A stretch of DNA of 64,000 nucleotides from Pyrinomonadaceae bacterium (lineage in GTDB: Bacteria > Acidobacteriota > Blastocatellia > Pyrinomonadales > Pyrinomonadaceae), in contig JAHCHG010000004.1 in NCBI GenBank assembly GCA_026129865.1, positions 62,001 to 126,000 of the forward strand, written 5' to 3'. How positions within the stretch are numbered: the first letter of the stretch is position 1; every line of letters begins with the position of its first letter. Both the position numbers and the translations under genes were made by a program. The notes below the pieces were generated by a model. That model ran no database searches and was not told the origin of the DNA. It worked only from the letters and a program-made list of their open reading frames with translations. Positions 15,840 through 25,200 of the stretch are shown here, piece after piece.

Positions 15840-16107
15840 TTTCGTATTTCCTCTTTTCTTTTGCTGTCGTTTCCCTCGCGCTGATGATTCTGATCGTGTC
15901 ATTTTCTCTTTCCGTAAAACTGATGATTAAAAGACGATTTTTGGCGGAATGTCCGACAATACCGTTTCGTTTTTCTCCAAGCGAATGTTCTTCGTCTTCA
16001 AATATCCGCGCCAAAAAATCACCGAAAACCGTTTTAGCTTCTTCAAAACTGACTCCGTGTTTTTTGAGATTCAATTCCGCTTTTTCGGGATTCCATTCAA
16101 ATTGCAT
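15826..16107 (-). CDS. BrnT-family toxin (DUF497)
   Basis: This 93-residue protein matches BrnT toxins, RelE-fold ribonucleases. Family features are the start FEWNPEKAELNLKKHGVSFE, the central VFGDFLARIFEDEEHS and the C-terminal IISFTERENDTIRIISARET. The toxin gene precedes the antitoxin, as is normal for BrnTA pairs. It lies seven bases downstream of the beta-ureidopropionase gene and is probably carried within its transcript, an unusual site for such a pair. Confidence 0.87.
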   Translation of the reverse strand: MQFEWNPEKAELNLKKHGVSFEEAKTVFGDFLARIFEDEEHSLGEKRNGIVGHSAKNRLLIISFTERENDTIRIISARETTAKEKRKYENENG

Positions 16108-16113
16108 TTTTTC

Positions 16114-16983
16114 TTAATCCGCCACAATTTGCCCGTAAGCATCAGGTCTTCTATCTCTAAAAAACTGCCAAGTGTTGCGGACTTCACGAATCAAATCCAT
16201 ATTCAAATCGGCGACGATTAATTCGTCTTGATCTCGTGTGCCGACGGCGAGCATTTGTCCGCGCGGGTCGCAGAAATAGCTTTGCCCGTAAAATTCGCCA
16301 ATGTTCCAAGGTGCTTCCGTGCCGACTCGGTTTATCGCGCCGACAAAATATCCGTTAGCGACGGCGTGTGCGGGCTGTTCGAGTTTCCAAAGATATTCGC
16401 TCAAACCTGCGACGGTTGCCGAAGGATTAAAAATAATCTCCGCACCGTTCAAACCCAAACAACGCGCACCTTCGGGAAAATGGCGGTCATAACAAATATA
16501 AACACCGATTCTGGCAAACGCCGTATCGAAACACGGATAACCCAAATTTCCCGGACGAAAATAAAATTTCTCCCAAAAACCCGGATTAACGTGCGGAATA
16601 TGCGTTTTGCGATATTTCCCCAAATATTTCCCGTCTGCATCAATCACCGCCGCCGTGTTGTAATAAATACCGGAAATTTCCTCTTCGTAAATCGGCACAA
16701 TTAAAACCATTCCGTGTTCCTTCGCGACCGACTGCATCATCTGAACGGTTTTTCCGTCAGGAACTTTTTCGACCGCTTCATACCACCGAGTTTGCTGTTC
16801 GGCGCAGAAATACGGCGTCGTAAAAATCTCCTGAAAACAAAGCATCTGCACGCCTTGCTCCGACGCATCTTCGACAAATTTCATCTGATTTTCGATGTTT
16901 GCTTTTTTAATTTCCTCGATCGGCGCGTCGGTCGGCGCAACATTATGCGCTTGGATCAATCCGCATTTTATTATTTTAGACAT
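16114..16983 (-). CDS. Beta-ureidopropionase (nitrilase superfamily)
   Basis: This 289-residue carbon-nitrogen hydrolase should convert N-carbamoyl-beta-alanine (or N-carbamoyl-beta-aminoisobutyrate) to the beta-amino acid, CO2 and ammonia, step three of reductive pyrimidine breakdown. The nitrilase catalytic triad is present: Glu52 in CFQEIF, Lys126 in YRKTHIP and Cys164 in VYICYDRHFPEGAR. N-carbamoylputrescine amidase is the closest alternative in this superfamily, but the surrounding preT, preA and dihydropyrimidinase genes favour beta-ureidopropionase. Confidence 0.87.
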   Translation of the reverse strand: MSKIIKCGLIQAHNVAPTDAPIEEIKKANIENQMKFVEDASEQGVQMLCFQEIFTTPYFCAEQQTRWYEAVEKVPDGKTVQMMQSVAKEHGMVLIVPIYEEEISGIYYNTAAVIDADGKYLGKYRKTHIPHVNPGFWEKFYFRPGNLGYPCFDTAFARIGVYICYDRHFPEGARCLGLNGAEIIFNPSATVAGLSEYLWKLEQPAHAVANGYFVGAINRVGTEAPWNIGEFYGQSYFCDPRGQMLAVGTRDQDELIVADLNMDLIREVRNTWQFFRDRRPDAYGQIVAD

Positions 16984-16995
16984 AGTTTTCCTCAG

Positions 16996-18057
16996 CTAAT
17001 TTAACGTAAATATTTGATCATCGAATTTTGCGCCATTTTCAACTTTCAAGACTTTTCTCGTCCAATAGATCTGCGGCATGGCGTAGTTTATCGTTGTGGG
17101 CAATTTGAATCCGCCGAAATCTTTATAGTCCAGATAATCTACCTGGAAAATATGGAACCCCAAAACCGTGGGCGTTGCTGACGAGCGCCGCACGAGCAAA
17201 CCGCTGTCCATGTCAAAGTACAAGCGATCGCTTTGTTTATCTGATGTGACCGCGTCTATCCGGTAAACTTTTCGACCGTCGAGCAGTTCAACAGCCCGGA
17301 AATCCATCTTTTGGTAGATCGATCTTAGATCGCCCGACAATAACTGAGCTTCGCGTTTTATTTGTTCCGCCTCATCCGGCTTGATGTCGATCTTCGACGA
17401 ATTTCCAAATTTCGAAGCGGAAGTGCCGTCAAACAGTTCTTTGACAATGTAGTCCCCGTAACGTGTTTCCGTCAAAACTTTTTCATTTTTAGCCCAAATT
17501 TCTTCCGGTTCTGTCGTTACGCCGTCCGGTTCAACGCGCAGCGCTTTGATGTGAAGCGTTTTAATTCCTGCCCGCGTTCTAGTGCCAACTGCCGCAGAAT
17601 ATTTGTCGATCAGCTCGAATACATCGGGCTTTTTCTCAGGCTGCTTCAGACGTCCGTCTTGAGAAATCGCAGGTGCGAGCGGAAATTCAGCACGCGGGTG
17701 AGCGTGCCCTTGATGACAAGTGCTGCAGTTGACCTCGGGCTTTCCTTCGAAATAGTTTTTGTTCAGATCGAACGTCATCTTCAGCATTTGGCGCGCAATG
17801 TCTTTATGCTCAAAACCCTCTTTTTCGTAATCGCCATCGTCGGATGCATGGCAAAATCCGCATTTTACGCCGAGCGATGCCGACATCATATTCATCACTT
17901 TGCCCATCTGATCGGCTGGCATTTCGTTGAGGATCTTTATGCTTTTGAACTTTTGCCCGGCGGTTTCAAAATGCTTCGTTTGTGTATTTCCTTCGGTCAA
18001 GAAAAATAAACAAGCGAATAGCGCAAATGTGAAAATTATGATCATTTTGAGTTTCAT
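16996..18057 (-). CDS. Diheme c-type cytochrome, reaction-centre cytochrome-like
   Basis: This roughly 353-residue exported protein has a signal peptide (MKLKMIIIFTFALFACLFFL) and two heme-binding motifs, CGFCH and CSTCH, spaced about 55 residues apart. The N-terminal domain (KFKSIKILNEMPADQMGKVM and MMSASLGVKCGFCH) resembles the photosynthetic reaction-centre cytochrome c subunit family found in many non-phototrophic Acidobacteriota. The C-terminal half (about 130-353) is a beta-rich lipoprotein-carrier-like domain. The ATG at 18057 starts the signal peptide; longer starts run into the repeat at 18070-18205. It may be an electron carrier; a link to the pyrimidine enzymes is not shown. Confidence 0.78.
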   Translation of the reverse strand: MKLKMIIIFTFALFACLFFLTEGNTQTKHFETAGQKFKSIKILNEMPADQMGKVMNMMSASLGVKCGFCHASDDGDYEKEGFEHKDIARQMLKMTFDLNKNYFEGKPEVNCSTCHQGHAHPRAEFPLAPAISQDGRLKQPEKKPDVFELIDKYSAAVGTRTRAGIKTLHIKALRVEPDGVTTEPEEIWAKNEKVLTETRYGDYIVKELFDGTSASKFGNSSKIDIKPDEAEQIKREAQLLSGDLRSIYQKMDFRAVELLDGRKVYRIDAVTSDKQSDRLYFDMDSGLLVRRSSATPTVLGFHIFQVDYLDYKDFGGFKLPTTINYAMPQIYWTRKVLKVENGAKFDDQIFTLN

Positions 18058-18069
18058 AGATTGTTTTTG

Positions 18070-18205
18070 ACTGGAGCGCAGGCGGCTCGCTTGCAACGCG
18101 GCTTGAAAAGCGTCGTCAAAATGTTTGCGGAAAAACAAACTTTATTTTATTCGAAACACTTTTTCGCGCTCCGCGCTCATGCAAGCGAGCCGCTTGCGCT
18201 CCAGT
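18070..18205. repeat. 136-bp inverted-repeat element (ACTGGAGCGC family)
   Basis: The arms are 25 bp long with one mismatch: 18070-18094 begins ACTGGAGCGCAGGCGG, and 18181-18205 ends CCGCTTGCGCTCCAGT. The 86-base interior has no gene. The element fills the gap between the cytochrome start and the dehydrogenase stop. Related words occur in the fliQ-fliR spacer, so it is a dispersed MITE-like or REP-like family. Confidence 0.75.
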
Positions 18206-18208
18206 TCT

Positions 18209-19666
18209 CTAGCTCATCCAATTCACGCCCGCTTCCGCGTTCCATTTGGTCGTTGTTTTTTTCAATTTTGTCCAAAACTCGATCGAAGATTTACCCGTAA
18301 TGTCGTTAGCGCCGAAACGTGATTCGTTCCAGCCGCCGAATGAAAACGGCTCGCGCGGGACGGGAACGCCGATGTTCACGCCGATCATTCCCGCTGAAGC
18401 GTGTTCCATAATGTAACGCGCCGCACCGCCCGATTGCGTGAAAACGGAAGCCGCGTTGCCGTAAGGATTGGCGTTTTCGATCTTTAACGCTTCGTCCAGA
18501 TTTTCCGTCCGCATAATCGAGATCACGGGACCGAAAATTTCTTCTTTTGCCACAGACATTTCCGGCGTTACGAAATCAATCACCGTCGCGCCGACATACG
18601 TTCCGTTTTCCTTGCCTTCAACCACAGCGTTTCTGCCGTCAACCAAAATTTTCGCGCCGCCGCGTTCGGCTTCCGTGATGTAATTTTCAATGCGCTCTTT
18701 TGCCGCTTTTGAAATCACCGCACCGAGATTTTTACCCGGAATTACTTTTTTCGCTTCGACGCAGATTTGATTGATAATCGAATCAACATTTCCGATTGCG
18801 AGCATTGCCGAAGCCGCCATACAGCGTTGCCCCGCGCAGCCCGACATTGACGCAGTAACATTCGTCGCCGTCATCGAAGGATTCGCGTCCGGCAAAACGA
18901 AAAGATGATTTTTCGCGCCGCCGAGCGCGATACAGCGTTTCAAATTATGTGTCGCCTGCTGATAAACGAGTTTCGCAACGTGCGTCGAACCGACAAAACT
19001 GACCGCTTCAATCTCACGGTGAGCGCAAATACCTTCGACAATTTCCTTGCCGCCGTTGATGACATTAAAAACGCCGTCGGGAAGTCCCGCTTCTTTCAAA
19101 AGTTCCGCCATTTTCTGCACGGAAAGCGGCACGAGTTCCGAAGGCTTCATAATCATCGTATTGCCAAGCACAAGCGCGTTCGGCATCGTCCAATTCGGCA
19201 CCATCAACGGAAAATTGAACGGCACGATTGACGCAACCACGCCGAGCGGAAAATGCTCCGTCCGGCATTCAACGCCCTTTGAAACCTCCAAAATCTCGCC
19301 CGAAACGAGTTGCGGCATCGAACACGCAAACTCTGTGAGTTCGATAGATTTTTCGACTTCCGCTTTTGCTTCATCATAAGTTTTGCCGTTTTCTTCGGAA
19401 ACAAGTTTCGTCAGTTCATCCAAATCTCTTTCGAGCAGCGCGCGATACCGGAAAAACACCTGAACGCGCTCTTTGATCGGCGTTTTGCTCCACGCATCGA
19501 AGGCGTTTTTCGCCGATTCAACCGCCGCGTTTAATTCGTCAACTGTTGACATCGGAACTTGCGACAACAAATTCCCGTCAAGCGGCGAAACGACATCTAA
19601 ACTTTCCGTCGAAACGCTTTCGACAAATTCGCCGTTGTAATAATTTTTAACTTTTTCGTATTTCAT
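18209..19666 (-). CDS. mmsA: Methylmalonate-semialdehyde dehydrogenase (CoA-acylating)
   Basis: This 485-residue aldehyde dehydrogenase oxidises (methyl)malonate semialdehyde to acetyl- or propionyl-CoA with NAD and CoA. It has MMSDH-specific patterns: the start YYNGEFVES, GVVASIVPFNFPLMVPNW, KPSELVPLS, GGAKNHLFVLPDAN and the catalytic cysteine Cys282 in AGQRCMAAS. The C-terminus has the SFGGWNESRFGANDITGK block. This enzyme finishes thymine (and, via malonate semialdehyde, uracil) breakdown after transamination, matching its position in the cluster. It could also serve valine or inositol degradation. Confidence 0.92.
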   Translation of the reverse strand: MKYEKVKNYYNGEFVESVSTESLDVVSPLDGNLLSQVPMSTVDELNAAVESAKNAFDAWSKTPIKERVQVFFRYRALLERDLDELTKLVSEENGKTYDEAKAEVEKSIELTEFACSMPQLVSGEILEVSKGVECRTEHFPLGVVASIVPFNFPLMVPNWTMPNALVLGNTMIMKPSELVPLSVQKMAELLKEAGLPDGVFNVINGGKEIVEGICAHREIEAVSFVGSTHVAKLVYQQATHNLKRCIALGGAKNHLFVLPDANPSMTATNVTASMSGCAGQRCMAASAMLAIGNVDSIINQICVEAKKVIPGKNLGAVISKAAKERIENYITEAERGGAKILVDGRNAVVEGKENGTYVGATVIDFVTPEMSVAKEEIFGPVISIMRTENLDEALKIENANPYGNAASVFTQSGGAARYIMEHASAGMIGVNIGVPVPREPFSFGGWNESRFGANDITGKSSIEFWTKLKKTTTKWNAEAGVNWMS

Positions 19667-19680
19667 AAATTTTATTTTAG

Positions 19681-20402
19681 CCGCAGATTAACGCGGATTT
19701 CGCCGATAGAAGAACAAAACCCAAATTCTAATTTAGATATTTTGTTTTAGGTATCAATTCTTTGCTGTCAATAATGTATGTATAAATTGTATATGCGGTA
19801 GCGCGAGATAACATTTGCCAAAATCCGAGTTCCTCATTACTTACAATAAATTCTGACATTTCTTCGTTTTCTGTATCGGGTTTTATTTCTCCTTTATGAG
19901 CAAAATATTTCAATCCAGAAAAGTCGTCTGTATATTGCCAGTTTCCGTGTGCGATTGAATTTCTAAAAGCTCTCACAGGATTATTCAGAAGAAATTTACA
20001 AATTCGTTTTGTCAGACTTCCTGATGGATTCACTTTCTTTGCAACTTCAAAACAATTGTCTTTTAAGTAGACAAATGCAATGTAGTTTTGCACGATTACT
20101 TGAGAGCGAACTAATTCAGGCAGTTGTTTTAACTGAGTTTTATTCACCCTATCCATCATCATATTGAACGCCTTTAATTCTTCAATTCTTGTTTTTAAAT
20201 TTACTGGCGAGGCGTTTTCAATTTTTGATAAATCTTCCGAAGATAATTGAGATAATTCTTGATAAATAGTCGAACAAATCGAATCAAGATATTTTTCTTC
20301 AATTTTTACATCGTTTTTTAATCTGTTACTGAAGTATTTTAATTGTTGGTCGAGTTTTCTCATAATAAACTAAAATCCGCGTCTATCCGCGTTCATCTGC
20401 GG
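19681..20402. repeat. 18-bp inverted repeats bracketing the HEPN-like gene
   Basis: CCGCAGATTAACGCGGAT (19681-19698) and ATCCGCGTTCATCTGCGG (20385-20402) are inverted copies matching at 17 of 18 positions. They enclose the AT-rich gene at 19728-20363. The right arm supplies the last codons of the NCS1 permease gene (ending NLPADERG), as if the segment joined at that gene's 3' end. Confidence 0.6.
19728..20363 (-). CDS. HEPN-like protein with RxxxxH motif, AT-rich
   Basis: This 211-residue protein is not clearly assigned. It is predicted mostly helical and contains VRAFRNSIAHGNWQY, in which Arg134 and His139 form the Rx4H motif of HEPN-superfamily ribonucleases and of many Abi/toxin proteins. 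The family is inferred from that motif alone. It is much more AT-rich than the flanking permease and dehydrogenase genes and is bracketed by 18-bp inverted repeats, so it looks like an inserted cassette. No nucleotidyltransferase or other antitoxin partner is adjacent. Confidence 0.6.
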   Translation of the reverse strand: MRKLDQQLKYFSNRLKNDVKIEEKYLDSICSTIYQELSQLSSEDLSKIENASPVNLKTRIEELKAFNMMMDRVNKTQLKQLPELVRSQVIVQNYIAFVYLKDNCFEVAKKVNPSGSLTKRICKFLLNNPVRAFRNSIAHGNWQYTDDFSGLKYFAHKGEIKPDTENEEMSEFIVSNEELGFWQMLSRATAYTIYTYIIDSKELIPKTKYLN

Positions 20403-21909
20403 GTAAATTTTCTTCAGGCTGAGAAACTTTCATCAAAATCAAATATACACCAAACCCAATCGCAAAAGTTACAAACCACGCATAAACGTAGAGCGTGTCA
20501 AAGAAATTCGGGTTTTGAACTTGTCCGCCCGGAGTCGTTGCGGCTCTAACGAATCCCGGAATGACGGGCGCGATTGCCAGAACAAGCGCGACAATTGCCC
20601 GCCAGTTGAAACCGCCCCGATAAGAATAAATCCCGTTCGTTTTGAACAATTCGGCAAGTTCTAATTTTTTCCCGCGAAGCAGAAAATAATCGCAGATCAT
20701 AATCCCGCCGATTGCGCCCATCAAACCGGAATAGCCGATCAGCCAAGTAAAAATATACGCGCCCATCGAACTCATTAACTGCCACGGCATCATCAAAATC
20801 CCGATCACCGCCGTTATCAAACCGCCTGTAACGTATGAAATTCGTTTTGGGTTCAAGTTTGAAAAATCGTTCGACGGCGAAACGACGTTTGCCGCCATAT
20901 TTGTCGTCAGCTGCGCGACGAAAATCACGAGCATCGCAAATAAAATCACAATTGCGCTGTCAAATTTTTGAATCAATTTCACCGGATCGGCAATCGCTTC
21001 GCCGTAAATTATTACCGTCGCCGAAGTTACCGCCACGCCGATAAATGCAAACGCCGTCATCGTCAATGGCAAGCCTAACGCCTGCCCCAACATCTGCGAT
21101 TTCTGCGATTTCGCATAGCGCGTAAAATCTGGAATATTCAAACTCAAAGTCGCCCAATAGCCGACCGAAGCCGTCAACGCGCCGGGAAAAACCGTCCAGA
21201 AACTGCTCGACTGTTTCTGCAAAACGGAAGAATTCGACAAAATATTTCCGAGTCCACCCGCATTACTCGAAGCCCAAATAAGAAGCGCGATTCCGCCAAT
21301 AAGAAGAAGCGGCGCGGCGTAAGATTCGAGAAATTTAATTCCTTCGATGCCCTTTAAAATAATGACGACCTGAATTATCCAAAACAGAAAAAACGCCAAC
21401 CAAGTGTGAATCGCAATATCCAAAACCGTCGCCGAATTAAAAAGCGTCGCCCAATCCGACCAAACCGCCGTAAAAAGCGCATCAATCGCCGTCCCGCCGA
21501 TCCAGGTCTGAATCCCAAACCAGCCGCAAGCGACAATCGCCCGCAAAACTGCCGGAATATTCGCGCCCTTCGTGCCAAACGAAGCGCGGCACAGCACGGG
21601 AAACGAAACGCCGTATTTCGTCCCGGCGTGCGCGTTCAAAACCATCGGAATCAGCACGATGCAGTTTCCCAATAAAATGGTAAGCATCGCCTGCCACCAA
21701 TTCATTCCCGCTTCGATAAAACCGCCGGCGAGCGTGTAGGTCGTAATGACGACGCTCATCCCGATCCATAAAGCGGCTATGTTCCATGTTGTCCATGTAC
21801 GTTCCGAAAGGGAAGTGGGCGCCAGATCTTTATTCCAGAGCGGCGATCCGGAAAGGTCTTCGCTCATTTCATGAAAATCGTTTTGTGAAACTGCAATGTC
21901 GTCTGTCAT
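20383..21909 (-). CDS. NCS1-family nucleobase:cation symporter
   Basis: This 508-residue membrane protein with about 12 hydrophobic segments belongs to the NCS1 (nucleobase:cation symporter-1) family. Typical stretches are the N-terminal NKDLAPTSLSERTWTTWN, ALWIGMSVVITTYTLAGG and GTKYGVSFPVLCRASFG, and the ACGWFGIQTWIGG helix. Related members carry uracil, thymine, allantoin or hydantoin. As the first gene of the leftward run it probably imports the pyrimidine or a dihydropyrimidine/hydantoin substrate for the enzymes downstream. The ATG at 21909 (MTDDIAVS) is preferred over a TTG three codons upstream. Confidence 0.88.
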   Translation of the reverse strand: MTDDIAVSQNDFHEMSEDLSGSPLWNKDLAPTSLSERTWTTWNIAALWIGMSVVITTYTLAGGFIEAGMNWWQAMLTILLGNCIVLIPMVLNAHAGTKYGVSFPVLCRASFGTKGANIPAVLRAIVACGWFGIQTWIGGTAIDALFTAVWSDWATLFNSATVLDIAIHTWLAFFLFWIIQVVIILKGIEGIKFLESYAAPLLLIGGIALLIWASSNAGGLGNILSNSSVLQKQSSSFWTVFPGALTASVGYWATLSLNIPDFTRYAKSQKSQMLGQALGLPLTMTAFAFIGVAVTSATVIIYGEAIADPVKLIQKFDSAIVILFAMLVIFVAQLTTNMAANVVSPSNDFSNLNPKRISYVTGGLITAVIGILMMPWQLMSSMGAYIFTWLIGYSGLMGAIGGIMICDYFLLRGKKLELAELFKTNGIYSYRGGFNWRAIVALVLAIAPVIPGFVRAATTPGGQVQNPNFFDTLYVYAWFVTFAIGFGVYLILMKVSQPEENLPADERG

Positions 21910-22237
21910 ATGTACCAACCTATGTTATTTCAATTTCGATTTGATTTGGTCGCGGTCGTCATTAGATTTAATTTGAAAAAACGGGCATACGCGAACTTTA
22001 CGACGAAAGCACAAAATAAAAAGACGGTTTCGCGGCGAGTAATGGACGAACCCAAATGCCCGGATGTTTATCTGCGAAAAACTTACAAGAGCTAATGTCA
22101 GAAGAGACGGAAAATATTAGCACAAAGCCCGGCGAGCATGACAGAGAAAATCTGGACAGGAAGTGAATGCCCGGAAATCGTTTGGATATCGGCTGTTCGG
22201 ATCAAACCGGAAAGAAAAACGGCTATTTTTCAGCGTT
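21910..22237. other. Gene-free stretch upstream of the NCS1 gene
   Basis: No gene was recognised in these 328 bases. They lie downstream of the hybrid kinase stop and upstream of the NCS1 start, so they should hold the promoter of the leftward pyrimidine run. No convincing -35/-10 pair, riboswitch or terminator could be read by eye. Confidence 0.5.
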
Positions 22238-25200
22238 TCAGCTTTCACTACCCGAATTTCGTTTGCCGAGACTTGCGACCACCGCTATCAGCTCGACCGG
22301 CTCGACCGGTTTGGGAATATGAATTTGAAAACCCGCGGTTAGAGCTTTAACCCGATCTTCTACGCGGGCGTATGCGGTTAATGCAATTGCCGGAAGCCGT
22401 CCGCCTTTCTCAGGCGGCAGTTCGCGAATCTTTTTGATCAAGGCAAATCCGTCTTCGCCCGGCATTCCGACGTCGCTGATCAGAATGTCGAACGAGGAAC
22501 TTTCCAGTGTTTCCAAGGCTACTTTTGCCGAACTTGCTGTTTTAACGGTCGAACCGCATGTTTCCAAAACATAACGAAGAAGTTCACGAGCATCTTTTTC
22601 ATCGTCAACGACCAAAACACGAAGGTCCGTTAGCTGGGGCGCACAATCGAAACTCAAAAATTCCTTTGAAACTGTCGGGTGCGTGCGATTCGGCTCCAAA
22701 TTACGCTTGTTCGCGATCAGTCTCGGCAGACTAACTGTAAAAGCGGTTCCCTTGCCTTCACCTTCGCTTTGAACCTGAACGGTTCCGCCGTGCATTTCGA
22801 CCAACTGCCGGACAATAGAAAGCCCGAGCCCGAGCCCTCCCTGACGCCGCGTCGTGGTTTGATCACCCTGACGAAACCGGTCGAAAATATGCGGCAGAAA
22901 TTCCGGGTCAATTCCTTTGCCGCTGTCTGCTATTGTTATCTCAATATGTGAATTAACTCTTTCAAGCGTGACCTGTATTCGACCGCCTTTCGGTGTGAAC
23001 TTCACCGCATTGCTAAGCAAATTCCAAAAGACTTGCTGAAGTCGGTCGGCATCGCCTGAAACCGGTCCAACGTTCGAATCGAGAAGCAGTTGAATTCTTA
23101 TTTCTTTTGCATCAGCTGCCGGTCGAACCGCATCTACGGCGGCTTCGATAATCTCGGAAAGTTCCAAAGTTTGAACTTCCAGGCGGAGCTTGCCGGTGAT
23201 TATGCGCGAAATATCGAGAAGATCGTCGATCAGCTGCGACTGCGAACGCGCATTTCTTTCAACGGTTTCCATTGCCCGCTTCGCGCCGTTTCCTTCTAGC
23301 TTTCCGCTTCGCAGCAAAGTGGACCAGCCGAGAATGGCATTTAGCGGCGTTCTTAATTCATGCGAAACGGTCGCGAGAAATTCGTCTTTTATCTTGCTTG
23401 CCTCTTCAGCCGCTCGACGGGCATCCTGTTCCCGCTCGAGCGATTGCTGGAGATCTTTAACGACTTTAGCGCGCTCGATAGATTCCCAGAAACGATTAGA
23501 AATCAGCCCGACGAGTTCGATCTCGTCGAGCCGCCATTCTCGGACCTCCGAATGATTTATCGACATGCTTGCGACAATACGGTTTCTTTTGTGCAGCGGA
23601 AACGCGATCAGCGCGCGAATGCCGTATGTTTCAAAAGCGCTGCGGTCTTCGTCCGATAATCGATTGTCCGTACGAATATCGTTTATTATCAACGGCTGGT
23701 TTGCGAGAAGAGTTTTCTTAACCGTCTCGCCGAACTGGTCGAGCGTGTAGCCGCCGACAAGGCTCGGAAGTTTTCCATTCGAATAATCGCCGGGAATCGT
23801 GAAATGAGTTTGGTCTTCTTGGATCTCTGCGTAAGCGCAGGAATCAACCTGCATAAATTCCCCGAGTTCGCGCGCTAAGGTAAGAGCTATCTCTGACGGC
23901 GTTTCCAATGTACGGACCGATTCGTCGATCCGAATAATAAACCGGTTTCGTTCGTTTATTCTTCGCTGGTCATCGATGTCGGTGTTTGTACCGAACCAAC
24001 GGATCAGCTTGCCGTTCTCGTCGCGAAGAGGATTAATTCTGGTTAAGAACCAGCGAAATTCACCGTGCGCGTTTTTTAATGGAAACTGCATTTCGAACGG
24101 CTCTCCCGTACGGATCGAAAGTTTCCATCTTTCCAAGACTTTCGGCAGCATTTCCGGATCATGAACCGCCTGCCAGCCCCAGCCGTCCATATCTTGAGGC
24201 GTCGTGCCCGTATAGTTGTACCAGTTCTCGTTATACCAGAAAATATGACCATCGGGATCCGCCATCCACACCAGCTGCGGAACCGCATTTGCGAGCGTGA
24301 GAAATAGTTGTTCCTGTTCGCGCACACGTGCTTCCGACTTTGCGCGTTCCGATACGTCGCGCGCAATTCCGATAAAAATACGCCGGTCTTTAGAGCGGTA
24401 TTCACCAAACGAAAGCTCAATCGGAAATTCCGATCCGTCGCGATGAAGTCCTGTAACTTCGACATTTTCCCAGTTCAGATTCCGTTTTCCCGATTGCACG
24501 TATCTTCGGAGCCCGGACAGATGAGGTTCCCGAAATTTTTGAGGCATCAACTTTGTAAGGCTGTGACCGACCAATTCACGATTTTCATAACCGAAGATCG
24601 ATTCGGCTGCACGATTTGCAAATACGATGCTCGAATCTTCGGAAATGCTGAAGATCGCGTCGGAAGCCGTTTCGGCGACGATTCGGTATTGTTCCTCGCT
24701 TTGCAGCAAAGCCGTTTCGATTATCTTTCGATCGATGGTATTCGCGATCCCGTTTGAAACCGACTGCATGACAAGTAGGGTAGATTCGTCGAGTTCGCGG
24801 CGGGCAAACACGTCCATCACCCCAACCGTTTGTTCTCCGACGATCAGCGGATACCCCGCAAACGACGCGATATCTTCCGAAGTCGCCCATTCGCGGTCAA
24901 CCAGATGCGGGTCGTTTAAAAGATCGTTGGTCAAATGCGGCTTTCGTTCGGCGGCGATCCATTCAACATCAAATTTTTCGGTTTGTTTTTCGAGAGGTGC
25001 GCTTTCTCTTTGCGCCGACAATCCTGAACTTGCCTGAAGTTCAAGCCTTCCATTCGTGCGGTTATACACCCAGATGCGCGCCATCACAGCATCCAGATAA
25101 TCCACCATAATATCGCTGCAGCTTTGAAGCACTTCGCGAAGGCTCGAATTTTTTATCAGTTCGTTTGCGATCGACGCGACAAAGACATCGGATCGGAGCA

